Part shown: in pieces, positions 1 through 10,717 of the stretch | How the letters are laid out: each line of letters begins with the position of its first letter | Numbering within the stretch: the first letter of the stretch is position 1 | NCBI GenBank assembly: GCA_025200525.1 | Contig: CM045770.1 | Span: forward strand, 136,951,403 to 137,015,402 | Direction of reading: 5' to 3' | DNA length: 64,000 nt | Source: Camellia lanceoleosa | Lineage: Eukaryota; Streptophyta; Magnoliopsida; Ericales; Theaceae | The notes under the pieces: model-generated | What the model was told of the DNA's origin: nothing | Database searches by the model: none | The model's input: only the letters and a program-made list of their open reading frames with translations | Translations under genes and position numbers: made by a program

Positions 1-1431
1 TCCATAAATAAAATTAATAAAAATTTTCATTAATTATAACAGTGGTTATATTTACATCAAACAATTCTCTCATTTTTGGAGACATTACATCTAACCAACT
101 ACTGTCTCCATTAGCTAATATAATATAAGGAATTCCTCCTCTAATGGTGAGATCTGGTTGGAATTTAACAAATACATGGAAGTCTCTCTGGCAACTTACT
201 AAATTCTTCATTAGTTTGGTAAGGACTGTCGAGTATTTGATGTCGTCTATGACGGTGTAGACGGCGTCTTGATCATAGTCCTTGAAACTTATTCTGCCGG
301 AGTAATAGTTGTGTCGTCCGAGACTTCTGGCCCAAGCGATTTTTCCTGTTCTTGAAGGTCATTCGAGCTAGAAGGATATTGGGCAGATGGGTCACTATTT
401 AGGATCCTGTTATCAGAGGAGGAGGATGAGAGTTCTTCTTTAGTATATAAACCGTGTATATTATTTCTGTGTATCCCTAATCTAATGTTGCTGTCTTCAC
501 TGTAAATAGAGAAACAACAATTTTGACATAGTTCGTATTTTATGACTTACAAACAAAATATTATTTTCTGTCCATTTTTCTACTTCTTCATTTAAAAAAT
601 GAAATGAATTAAGGGGCTAGTATATAGGGGCTGCTCTCGTTTGTAATGATCCCTCGAAAATATTTTTAATTTGGGGTATTTTGTGATGTAATCGGTGTGA
701 CATCTTTCTTTGCAGTATATAAATCGTGCATATTATTCCTATGTATCCCTAATCTAAAGTTGTCGTCTTCACTATAAATAGAGAAATAATAATTTTGACA
801 TGGTTCGTATTTTACAAAATTATGACTTACAAACAAAAAATTATTTCTACCCATTTTTTTACTTCTTCATTTAAAAAAGGAAATGAATTAAAGATGTTTG
901 TATATGGGGGCCGCTCTCGTTTGTAATGATCCTTCGAAAATGTTTTTAGTTGGGGGTATTTTGTGACGTAATCAATAGGACATCTTTTTTTGCAGAGTGC
1001 AAAGAATTGTTTCTCCGTTTCTGCTTCTGCAAGTATTCCTTGCCAGAATTCGTCTTTATTCTTCGTGGGACTTTTCCCCTTGGATGAAAATTCTCCCAAT
1101 TTTATAAAATCACCGCATTTTTGTATATTCTGTGGACTTATTGTTGGAGAATGGAGTTTTTCTATATTTAGATGATTGATCCTCCCGTTAGTTCCAATGA
1201 GATCGAAAAATCTCTGGTTGGAGGTTTAGATCTTCTTTGTGCATTGAACCATGGCATGAAAGTGAGGGTTTTCATCTTCATAGAGCTCCCTTGCGACATG
1301 TAGTATGCCTAATAGGCTAGTTAGAGAAGGGATTGGAGAAGTTCTAAGAGTTGTTCTTTTGGGCAAGGGCTTTGTGGGTAGGTAAGGAAAATATTTTTGG
1401 CATAGAAACAAAAAGAGGCTTGGCGAGGCAT
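1..1431 (-). pseudogene. Endogenous geminivirus-like Rep (replication initiator) pseudogene, C-terminal end off window
   Basis: Read right to left, the minus strand keeps the order of a geminiviral Rep. A start ATG at 1431 is followed by rolling-circle motif I (FLTYP) and then motif II (PHFH). Next come the conserved GEFSSKG stretch near 1090, the oligomerisation region, a Walker A-like block (PSRTGK, near 350), Walker B (VIDDI, near 250) and the GGIP segment near 140. It is broken. The frame shifts between motif I and II (about 1320-1400), and a stop follows motif II near 1225. The catalytic tyrosine position of motif III reads Asn. The first Walker A glycine codon is a stop (359-361), and an internal duplication interrupts the frame. 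In a live virus Rep nicks the origin and drives rolling-circle replication in the nucleus; this copy cannot encode that protein. The domain order is seen directly; the virus genus is not assigned. Confidence 0.9.
442..993. repeat. Tandem duplication inside the Rep pseudogene (two units of about 272-280 bp)
   Basis: Positions 442-713 and 714-993 are two head-to-tail copies that align throughout, for example AGTATATAAAYCGTG at each start and CTCTCGTTTGTAATGATCC later in each. They differ by scattered substitutions and short indels, so the duplication is old. It duplicates the central part of Rep, between the oligomerisation and ATPase domains, and breaks the frame. Confidence 0.85.
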
Positions 1432-1453
1432 TTTGTAGCTGTAAACATTAAAC

Positions 1454-1658
1454 TCACACCAGTCGTACAGGGACTCCCTATTAGTTAAAAAACCTGCGGT
1501 GAATGGTGTGAGTTGGTTTGATTGGGGGCCGCTGATTAATATTACTAGCGCCGCCCCCCCTTCCGGCTGATCTGGGTCGTCCATTCATGTACTTGTGGAC
1601 ACATGTATGGATGAGGTAAAAACAAAGTCACACCCTGGTCCAGATGTAAGTGGTGTGA
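1454..1658. promoter_or_regulatory. Iteron-like GGTGTGA repeats around the viral origin
   Basis: GGTGTGA occurs at 1505-1511 and 1652-1658, and its complement TCACACC at 1454-1460 and 1628-1634. Four copies in 205 bp flank the stem-loop. Geminivirus Rep binds short iterated sequences in this interval, so these are good iteron candidates; binding specificity is inferred. Confidence 0.65.
1526..1558 (+). promoter_or_regulatory. Geminivirus-type replication origin stem-loop with TAATATTAC
   Basis: The invariant geminivirus nonanucleotide TAATATTAC is at 1537-1545. It sits in a loop between a GC-rich left arm (GGGCCGCT, up to 1533) and right arm (AGCGCCGCC, 1547-1555) that pair imperfectly. It lies about 106 bp upstream of the Rep start, with Rep on the complementary strand, as in geminiviruses. 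In the virus Rep nicks between the last T and AC of this motif. Both motif and position are seen; activity is not claimed. Confidence 0.88.
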
Positions 1659-1659
1659 T

Positions 1660-2333
1660 TACTTTTGATTTCTTTGCCGGATAGTGCTATACACATGTCA
1701 CGTTTGTGGTCGCTTGCGTGGTTGTAAAGTAAAAATATTTTTAGAATGATTGACATAAAGCAAAGGCGAAAAAATGATTATACTTTTGAATTATTTTGAA
1801 AGAGAAATCTTCGTCCTTACCTACGGGCCACTTTTGCTATTTATTTTGTACCAAAAAACATTTGATGGCAGAGAGGAATATGCTTTTATAGTGGGATAGC
1901 TATTGTGGTGATGTTATTTTCTGGTACATTGTTTCGTCCCTCATTTTTTGTCTTTTTTTTAATTGATTGTATCGGTATATAATGTTGTACTCCTTAGAAG
2001 AGTATACCGATAATTGCGGATAGTTCACTCAAATGTGTGTAGATTGTTTTTTGACGTGACAGATAGGACTGTGGGAAGAGAGCTGGCGGTCAACTCTGGC
2101 GAAGTTTGTTCTGATGTACGAGGAAGAGAGGGCGTTAATATCAAAGCTAAGGTGTTTAAATAGAAGAGTTAGCAAAGATAAGAGAATCTGCAGAATTTGT
2201 AACATAGAAGATTTGAAGTGTTTTATCAAAAATGAAAGGAGTAGTAAGCAGCCACTATCATATGCATAGCATATAGAACTTTCTTGTCCAATTTCCATCC
2301 TTGGTCATTCAAAGTCACCCCCACATATATCAA
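1660..2333. other. No gene recognised; right flank of the viral insertion
   Basis: This is the place where virion-sense genes (coat and movement proteins) would start, but no open frame resembling them is visible. The sequence becomes ordinary AT-rich plant DNA. The right border of the viral insertion is not resolved. Confidence 0.5.
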
Positions 2334-2487
2334 ATTGAGCTGTCCACTCTTGGCTATTCCATAAATGCATCTTCTGATGAAAATATTAGTATTTGAATAA
2401 TGACATACCAATAATGGCATGACTTGGTGTTATACTTTCTGAAAGAGTGGTTCAGATCACTAAATGAGCATTTTCATTTGCTACAAG
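2334..2487. repeat. 154 bp direct duplication, copy 1 (3' flank of the PIG-Y-like gene)
   Basis: It matches 2810-2963 over its whole length with only a handful of substitutions (ATTGAGCT at the start, TTTGCTACAAG at the end). Copy 1 lies downstream of the PIG-Y-like stop codon, possibly in the 3' UTR; copy 2 is in the intron just before the last exon. The two copies therefore bracket that exon. Confidence 0.9.
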
Positions 2488-2604
2488 ATTATATGGAAAT
2501 ACATTTCTTACTTGGTATTCAAAAGAGTTATGAGATGCAATGAAGACCGACAATAGCAAGCAACAAGCTTGCTTGAAAAACAATAGTGTGTTGAGATGGA
2601 GCAC

Positions 2605-4366
2605 TCATGCATGCTTGAAGAATTTCATGCTTAGCCAATGAAAATATACAGCAACGATGATGATAGGAAGCGTCAAGGGCACCAAAAAACAGTAATATCT
2701 GTAACCAAAGAAGAAACCAAGTCAGAAGGGAAAGGGAAAAAAAAAAAGAAAAAAGAATCGATCTTCAACTCTATTTATTGAAAGCTAAAATGTCAAATAC
2801 AAGGCGTTAATTGAGCTATCCACTCTTGGCTATTCCATAACTGCATCTTCTGATGAAAATATTAATATTTGAATAATGACATACCAATAATGGCATGACT
2901 TGGTGTCATACTTTCTGAAAGAGTGGTTCAGATCACTAACTGAACATTTTCATTTGCTACAAGTTAAGGGAGTGACGATCACCACTATTAATGAAAATGT
3001 TAGAGGGAGGAAGGAGGGGGGGAAAAATCTAAATTGGCATATTTGCATAACCAATGTGTAGGAAGGGTCCCTGAAAGATACTATTTCTTTTTTTTATTAT
3101 TAACCAAAGATGAGGCCCCGCCGTATTTTTTCCTGCCCGAGTTTTTAAATTGTTGCTATAAGCTTTCAAAGATTGTATGTTTTCATGTGAAGTTCCTCAC
3201 AAGAGAATTCATTGTGATAGACAACCCAAAAACTGCTAACTTAGTTTGTCAAGGTTTCAACAAAATGCTGTTTGGCTTCTCCTATATAAATTTTCCAACA
3301 TTTTGGGAATTGTTTTTATGAAATTTCTAGTCTGTGAATTGGTGTTGACTTCATTGAAGACTGACATTGTGTCCAATTCAAATCCTAAATCCTAAATCCT
3401 AATTAGAGTTCCTCAAACCAGAATAATCGGCTATAGGATAGCTAACATTTGTATGCAACAACTACAATAACCAAAAGCAGAATGAGACATAGGTCAATGC
3501 TAGTTGATTACAGTAACTGCTCATAATTAGCAATTTTAACAAATTCAAGCAAAATCAAGAGATATAGTGAAGTCCAAGTGAACAATGTTCACAGAAAACC
3601 AACTTGGGTAGATTCACTTTGTTTCTAAGAAATAATACACAACAAAGTGGCAAAACATAGATTAGTGGCACAACATAGTAAATGCATACTGGGACAATGC
3701 AGTCGGTGGTCTCCCCAACCCAAGCTGCCACATGGCTTGTCATAAGCAATGAGCCAAAAAGAACTAGCCATGCTACTTTCTTCATCCTACCGTATAAATT
3801 TAAGATCAAACCAACCAAGCAGTACATCAACATTTGCAATATATATTTTTTTCAACTTCCACAATAATGAAGAAGATAAAGCAGTTGGATAAAAAATTGT
3901 GCAGCATCATGAAGAAGCTTTTATAGACAAAATCGTGAGTTTTTTTTTTGGTACGGTGCATATTGCTGCTTATCAATGGCACCTTACAGTGTTTGCCTAG
4001 TCTTTAACATATAGTAGATGAATCACAAAAGTGCCATTAAGTTTGCAAGGACTAACAAGTGAGTCACTTAGAAACAATACTGTGGAATACCATCAGAAAT
4101 AACTGGAAAATGTTGCTATGTAATATGAGAAGGAACAACCCACTTCCTTTCAGTAATAGCGCATAGGATGATATGATATCTGTTGAAGCAATGGAACATT
4201 ACCTATCATTTCTAATGGCTATTGCAATGTGATTTTCAGATACTGGAAGAAATCTGGATACAATTGCAGCACTGAGAAAGCCCAAAAAGGACATGGAGCC
4301 TAGCATAATAAAACACCATCCCTGGGCTCTGGAACCATATGACTGCAAGGTAGTTGAAACTTCCAT
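2605..4366 (-). CDS. PIG-Y-like subunit of the GPI-N-acetylglucosaminyltransferase complex, two coding exons
   Basis: Coding exons 4203-4366 and 2605-2698 (minus) join at AG/GTAATG and TTACAG/A to give 85 residues. Residues 17-39 form one hydrophobic helix and 56-75 a second. The C-terminal half has the plant PIG-Y signature RYYCFLVPLTLP, then HWLSMKFFKHA at the end. PIG-Y is a two-helix ER membrane protein of the complex that transfers GlcNAc to phosphatidylinositol, the first step of GPI-anchor synthesis. The length fits (human PIG-Y has 71 residues). The start ATG at 4366 follows a splice acceptor at about 4383, so the 5' UTR is probably spliced from the exon candidate at 10437. No frameshift or stop is seen. 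The assignment rests on recalled family similarity and exact splice phase; the family is small and poorly characterised in plants. Confidence 0.8.
2810..2963. repeat. 154 bp direct duplication, copy 2 (intron of the PIG-Y-like gene)
   Basis: Near-identical to 2334-2487. It sits in the intron about 110 bp upstream of the last coding exon. High similarity implies a recent duplication or conversion. Confidence 0.9.
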
Positions 4367-4613
4367 TGCATCGTTTGATCTAGAAAACACAGGCCCTCTC
4401 AAACAACTTCCAACTATTGGCCTTCAACTTAGCTTTAACCACCCAATTAGACAGTCAGAGCCATGATGAAGCACCAATGGAAATTGTACTTTTGGAATAC
4501 CTACAAGGGATGAAAACGTTATTGATGCGACAAAGCAGGATTTTGACGTGCAGTACAATAAACTCAACAGAGTAGGAAATAATAAAACCTACTTAAAATC
4601 AGTTTATTGCAAG

Positions 4614-5472
4614 CTAAGAAGCACGGATACGGATACGGGGTACGGATACAATACGATACGGATAAATTTGAAAAACTAGGATGGGATAAAATATTATTTT
4701 AACAATTTTTAGTAATGCAGTATGCATAAAAATAAAACCTAAAGCAAAAGACAACTTGATAAAGAAGAAAGATTCCTATAAAACTAAGAGTCTTCAAGAT
4801 TAATAGCTTCAACTTGTTCCCCTTCATCAGTGAATATCACAAGACCTTAGCTAAAGCTAAAAAACCATTCTTAAATGAAAATTTCAGTAAATATACTTTT
4901 TTAAGTCATCAATGATAGCCTAGGAAGCACGGATACGGATACGGTGATATGGGGATGTGGATATGGCGATATATCAAAATTTGAAAAGTATGATACGGGA
5001 TACATTCATAAATTTTTTTTTTATAATTTTAATAATGTAATATGCATAAAAATAAAACTTAAAGTAAATTAATAAATAAAGAGAGGGATTCTTATTAACC
5101 TAAAAATACTCAAACATTCATAAAACATCCAAAACTAAAAGCAAAAAAAAAAATGCAAATTAAACATCATCCTTATATGCCAACACCAAAAAAGAATGAG
5201 AGAGTGACAAAGCGAGAGAGAAGTGAGAGAGACAACAAGGATACATCAATTTGACAAATTCTATTACTTTAACTTTCACTATATTCCTCTTATCAAAGAA
5301 CTAAACAAAATATTATAAGTAATATGTAACTTCGAGTATCCGACACTTCAAAACTAAGTATCCGATACTTCAAAATTAATAAAAAATTAATTAAGAAGTA
5401 TCCGATACTTTTAAGAAGTATCTATCCGAGGAGTATCGGTATCCGACCTTTTGAAGTATCCGTGCTTCATAG
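4614..5472. mobile_element. hAT-type MITE with perfect 8 bp target-site duplication
   Basis: The ends are CTAAGAAGCACGGATAC (left) and its near-complement GTATCCGTGCTTCATAG (right). Both sides are flanked by the same 8 bp, ATTGCAAG (4606-4613 and 5473-5480). An 8 bp duplication is the hAT mark. The left end recurs at 4924 (GAAGCACGGATACGGATACG) and the two copies share a further ATATGCATAAAAATAAAAC-like stretch, so the element has an internal duplication or nested copy. No transposase is present. It lies just upstream of PIG-Y-like coding exon 1, inside the presumed 5' UTR intron. Confidence 0.8.
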
Positions 5473-6239
5473 ATTGCAAGCATAACATACATGAATCTTG
5501 TCCTCTTTCAAGCGTAGGTTCTAAATAAACTAGCGGCAGCAACGACAGCACCGGTGATGCACTTGTGGGGTGTAAAACCTGTAGTGTAATGGTGGCATGG
5601 CAGCAACCTGAGTTATGAAATTTTTCTTCACACAATCTCCGGAAAACTTACCGATACGCTTGTTTTTATTTCACAATCATATTTTGTAGGTTTTTAAATT
5701 ATTTTGTTTAGTTTTTAAACAATGTAATATATGCACTAATTTTTACATGAGTTTTAGGTAGCCACTGAGATTTTTCTTTTTATTAGATGTATTTAATATT
5801 ATTTATTTTATTGATTGTACACATGGATAATATTTCTATTGTTATAGAAATAAAAAATGAAACATATATGATATTAAAAGCCATAGGATCATAAACATAT
5901 ATCTATAGTGTTATAGCCCAACATACTAATAAAGAAGTACATACACGATATACAAGCATTGGTTAGCAAATTTAACCTAAAACCAAATAAGTAATCAAGA
6001 GGGGAAAAAAAATAAAAAAAATAAAAAAATAATAGAAACATTTTTTTGAGAGAGGAAAAAAAAAAAAAAAAGAGTGAAAACCTAAGCTTATCTAACCATG
6101 ATAGTAACATAAATCTTGTAGAATTGAAATATTAGATGCACAAAGTATGTAGATTTATTTATTTTTTCTACAACATTGGTATTTAATTTTTGGGAAAATT
6201 AAAAAAAAAAAAAAGAAAAAAAGAAGAGAGAATTTGATT
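5473..6239. other. AT-rich intronic spacer, no gene seen
   Basis: Simple A- and T-rich tracts (for example 6050-6075 and 6200-6230) and no convincing open frame or structural repeat. Confidence 0.5.
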
Positions 6240-6548
6240 CTTGTAACAAAATAAACCCTGTTTTTTTATTTTGTCAAAACCTTAATATTTTGATTTGTTT
6301 TCAATCTAAATCATCATCCTATTTCGTTAAGCAAAACCGATAGAAAAATGGTATTTTAGTCATTAAACACAATGTAAGTGTACATAAAATGTCTAATATA
6401 CCATTTTCATTAAGTGTAATGACTAAAATACTATCTTTTTTGTTGATTTTGCTTAACGAAAATAGACAAATAGTTGGAATGAAAACAAATCAAAATATTA
6501 GGATTTAAATTGATAAAATTAAAAATTTAGGGTTTATTTTGTTATAAG
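6240..6548. mobile_element. Long-TIR foldback MITE, copy 1
   Basis: The left arm (6240-6370) and right arm (about 6413-6548) are long imperfect inverted repeats. Examples are CTTGTAACAAAATAAACC against CTTATAACAAAATAAACC at the tips, and ATTTCGTTAAGCAAAA within. Only a short loop of about 40 bp is left. The same structure and sequence recur at 10718-11026, so this is a family. Arms of over 100 bp suggest a Mutator-like derivative; the class is inferred. Confidence 0.75.
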
Positions 6549-6900
6549 GACAAACCCTGGTTGTTGTTGTTGTTTTTTTTTTTTTATTTTTTTAGTAATT
6601 TTTTCTTTTATTTTTTTTACAAAACAACATTTGTATTATTTTTGAATGACTTTGGCAATTGGAAAAAATAAAATAATATAAATAAAAAAAGAAGAGAAAA
6701 ATAGTCAATTTGAGGCATAACAGTGGCGTAACAGCCTTTTATGAATGTTATAAACAATCAGTGTGTTTGGTTTGAGTTTTTTGGGTTAAGTTTTTTTAAA
6801 ATTGAGTTTTTTGGTTTTTATATTTTTTTTTTGTTTTTAGTGAATATTTTTAAAATTTTAAACATTTTTTTTAAAATTTTTTTAGATGCACCTTATTCAG

Positions 6901-7064
6901 ATGTATCTAAAAAGTAAAAAATTTGTGAAAAAATATTTTAAAAAATTAATAAATACATAAAAATACAAAAAATGCACTGAATTCTCGTATTTTTTTTGTA
7001 TTTTTGATATTTAATGAATTTTTAAAAGGTTTTTTTCACGAATTTTTTACTTTTTAGGTATATT
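6901..7064. repeat. Strong hairpin (foldback element core)
   Basis: 6901-6975 and 6987-7064 are inverted copies of each other (CTAAAAAGTAAAAAATT against its complement AATTTTTTACTTTTTAG) separated by about 11 bp. Outer flanks (GTGTTTGGTTT near 6770 and GGAACCAAGCG near 7187) may be the ends of a larger MITE of about 420 bp. Confidence 0.65.
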
Positions 7065-7199
7065 TATGTTAGGTATGTTTAAAAAGTAAAAAAAATTGCT
7101 TAAAATATTTAAAAAAATTTAGGAAAAACAAAAAAACACGAAAAATAAGAAAATAGAATTTTCTGAAAAGTGTTTTTGGAAAAATGGAACCAAGCGCCA

Positions 7200-8924
7200 T
7201 TACAACTGTGATTTTCAATCACACCACTATAGCTGTTATAAGGATGGCGGTATGATTTTGAATAACGGGATCGGATATGCATCAATATCGAAGATATGGA
7301 TCATATATTGATCAATATAGGACACTATCAGTCGATATATCTATGAATAATGGTATCGGAGTGCAAAATCCCGATAAGTCACGGCCGACATTTAAAACCC
7401 ATACGGTTATGTAATGACATTACATAAGGGTTGAAACCTATTTTAAAACTATGGTCGTAGTTAATTTAGACACTTGGATCTTCAAATTGTATATGATGTT
7501 CAAAAATCAAGAAGCTCACATTGCTAGTAAAGAAAATTTTATTGCCTTTCACAAGGATGGGAGACAAAAATTTCATATTTTTCCTAAATTATATTAAATT
7601 TTAAGAACATTTCTAATTAATTTACATTATCTTATCTAAGAATATTATACCAGATATAATACATATAAGTGTTCAGGACATATCTGCGTACCCATACTGA
7701 ATTTTCGGAGGATCTGATGCTTGGACCCGCACCCAATACACGTACCCAATTCCATGTAACATAGGTCCTTTCCAAGTTCAAATGAGTAAATGACAATGAG
7801 AGAAGTAGGAAAGCCACATGGATGAGAGATATATCGATTTTTTATTTTTATTTTGTTGTAGATGGGTGTTATAAAATTTAGGTGGTTGTGTTGGAAGGCA
7901 ATTGATCACAAAACCTCCAAGCTTTGATTACAAGGGCACAATTTTTTAGGTATGTTTTTTTTTTAATACATAAGTTAGCATATTGTACCCAGTATTATAG
8001 TGAAAATCCTTTTGCAACCAATCAACTCTTTTACCATTCTATGATATTATTTTATGAAGTTGTGAACATGAGTTGTTTACCCTTTAAACTTATCAAGATA
8101 ATACGAAATTGAGGGTGTTGAGAGATCAGAGTGAATTGAAGACAAGTAATTGACAAAATAATGCATTAGTGAAGGTAGATAGGCCATAATTCTGGGACAA
8201 GACGGCAAAAAGCAATTCAAGATGGTTGATTTTGATCTAGTGCAATGAAATACCAGTGGTGAGTGACTTGAATGTAGGTCATAACTTCATAAGCACAACA
8301 AGAAGAAGAAAAAGGCCAAATAAACAAAGGTTGAGGTAGTGAGAAATACATAATTGTGTTTGGCAGAGGATATGCCCTTTTAGACTAAAGGGTAAATATT
8401 TATTTATCCAGCAATGTCAAGTAGTTGGCACATAAAACCTTGTTAGTTAAAATGTCACTGTTTTTTTGCTATGGTTTCACTATGCTTTGATGTCAACAAA
8501 TTTACTCATCCTAGTGGAAAAACTAGCGAACAGTTTCATATCCTTTTACTAATTTCTGTTACTAAGCTTACTTGTATGTTTCACTTTTCAATATTTGCTT
8601 CAGCAAAGGAAGAATTAGTATTATTCTGATATGGTTCGCTCTCTTCAGAAGATTGCCAAACTATTTTTTTTCTAGATCATTCATTGGTTTTGTCCTGTTC
8701 TAAATTCTAAGGTCTTCAAACACATACCAGACTGCAATGATGCCACATGTTTCTTAGAGTTTTCAATGTGGTTGGCCATAATTTCAAAAGGTGATCACAC
8801 TTGTCTAGTTCATCTCATATAAATTTATTTGTGTTTCTAACAGTTCTGAAAGTTGGCTTCAGCTTAATTTTTTCATATTCAAGTGACATCTAGCAAACGA
8901 AAACCAAATGAAGATAGTGTCCTC
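7200..8924. other. Intronic or intergenic AT-rich DNA, no gene recognised
   Basis: No frame resembles a known protein. The short stretch at 7255-7400 with repeated GATATGGAT/ATCGATAT-like words looks like decayed repeat DNA. Nothing else is supported. Confidence 0.4.
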
Positions 8925-8927
8925 TTA

Positions 8928-9296
8928 GACCATCTCCAACGGAGAACCAAATCCAACATCAAATTTGAAATTTGATGAAAAACTCACTTTTTGAGGCTCC
9001 AACGGTGGCACCAAATCAATATCAAATCGAGAATTCAGCAAATCTTTCACCAAACTGAGTACAAGCAAAGCATTTCACCAAATTTCACAAAATCAGAGAT
9101 GAAAAGTTCAAAGGTTCAAACAAAAAAAAAAATATATATTTTTTTGCCTCCAAAGAGTTCAAAAGTTCAAAAAGGGTTCAAACCAAAAAATAAAAATAAA
9201 AATTTGATAAAAAGATTTGATAAGTATCAAATGAAGGAAATTGCTACTTTTTTACTTAAATCTGATGAAACATTTGGTTCTCCGTTGGAGATGCTC
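8928..9296. mobile_element. PIF/Harbinger-type MITE, copy 1, TTA target-site duplication
   Basis: The left end GACCATCTCCAACGGAGAAC and the right end ending CTCCGTTGGAGATGCTC are inverted repeats. TTA flanks both sides (8925-8927 and 9297-9299). A 3 bp TTA duplication with GAGCATCTCCAAC-type ends is typical of PIF/Harbinger MITEs. Confidence 0.8.
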
Positions 9297-9548
9297 TTAG
9301 ACATTATAAAATAAAAATCACAGAGTTGTAGTTGAAAAAATTACCAGGCATGCTTTTTGCTCCAGTTATAAAATTGCAAACAAACCAAGAACTCTTACCA
9401 AGCACAATCCATTTCTCAACCATTTGGACCAAAATTTATTTAGAAGGCTGATTCTATTTTTCTGAAGATGTATATTTCTAAAGTTTTAAACATTCCCTAA
9501 AATCAGCCAACAAGTTTCAACATATATTCTCCCACAGTATCATTATAG

Positions 9549-9990
9549 GACTATCTCCAACCCAGACTCAAATCCTTTATCAAATTTAAATTTGATGAAA
9601 ATTTGGTGAAAACGGTGTTCCAACTGTTTCACCAAATTGGTATCAAATGAAGAAAGCCCTATTTTTTTTCATCAAATCAAGAGAGCATTTATCGTTTCAT
9701 CAAATCTCACAGGTGACCGTTGGTGGACAACCGGATGGATGATCGGTCAGGTCAATTGGGTGGATGACTAGCTGGACAACCGGTTGGACGACCGGATTGG
9801 GAAAAATTTGAAGAAAATTTACACTAGCCCGGTCAACCGTCCAGACATCCTCCCGGTCATCCTCCCAGTCAACCGGTTGTTTGATGAAAATTGAAAATTT
9901 AGCGTTGGAACGCTTGATATCAAATGAAGCTTTAACTCAAATCTTTACTCAAATTTGATGGAAAAAAAAGAGTAAGCATTGAAGATGCTC
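9549..9990. mobile_element. PIF/Harbinger-type MITE, copy 2, with internal CCGG-rich repeats
   Basis: The ends GACTATCTCCAAC and GAAGATGCTC resemble copy 1 at 8928. The interior (9720-9880) holds several short inverted and direct copies of GGACGACCGG/CCGGTCATCC-like words not found in copy 1. The flanking triplets are TAG and TAA, so the target-site duplication is decayed. Confidence 0.6.
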
Positions 9991-10436
9991 TAATAGAACT
10001 GATTTTTTACCCACTTGAAATGCGACCTTTGTAGATTCCTAACCAAGTCCAATTTCTATATGAAGAACATGTCATCAAGCCTTGATAATCAATTTTCAAA
10101 GTTAGACCAGATAATCAGATCAGATGTGCACCTAATTTATCAGCCAAAATCATATGAACAAAAGAGCTTAAACAAGTGGGTTGAACTTGGGTTTTTCCCA
10201 TGGTTGTGACTGGGTACTACTACACAGTATATAGTAAACTACCTTTCAACATCTCAAATGCAGATTCACATGTATAGTTCATACAAAGCAAAGCAGCATA
10301 TGAATATGGAGGAATAAAGTTTCATTTGGGCATTTTAACAAACACCCAAATCGAATTTTGATGGTCTTCTTCATTACAAATTTTCATATTTAGCAGTTTG
10401 AATTTGAATTGGGTTTGTGGGATTGGAAAATTATAC

Positions 10437-10565
10437 CTGCGGTTAGCTAGTTTGGGTCCGTGAAGAACAATGGTGGAGTCAGCTGAGTAGTCCTCCAAGA
10501 TCGCCGGTGCTTAAGCCACAACAGTTGTCTTCTTCGATTCTTCGCTTAAGTAACTAGACTACACT
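10437..10565 (-). other. Candidate 5' UTR exon of the PIG-Y-like gene
   Basis: The minus strand holds a less AT-rich stretch ending in a good splice donor (CCGCAG/GTATAA, junction at 10437). It is followed downstream by the acceptor TTTTCTAG at about 4383, just before the PIG-Y-like start. If joined, the 5' UTR intron is about 6 kb and holds all the MITEs between. The pairing is inferred; the 5' limit is unknown. Confidence 0.4.
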
Positions 10566-10717
10566 AGACTAGCCTAGAAAGAGAATCATATTGATATTAG
10601 ATCAGCAGCACATGGATTAATGATCCAACTTGGGCCTGGGCTGGATCGCTCATTTTATTTATTTATTTATTTTAATTTTTATTAATTAATTATAAATATA
10701 AAAAAAATTAGAGTTTG

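Noticed and set aside
2029..2298. A frame next to the viral element that might be a virion-sense or other viral gene
   Set aside because: No motif of coat or movement proteins on either strand; the position alone is not enough.
3555..3839. A 94-codon minus-strand frame with hydrophobic stretches
   Set aside because: It lies in the intron of the PIG-Y-like gene, has no recognised family and no splice or start support; hydrophobicity follows from T-rich sequence.
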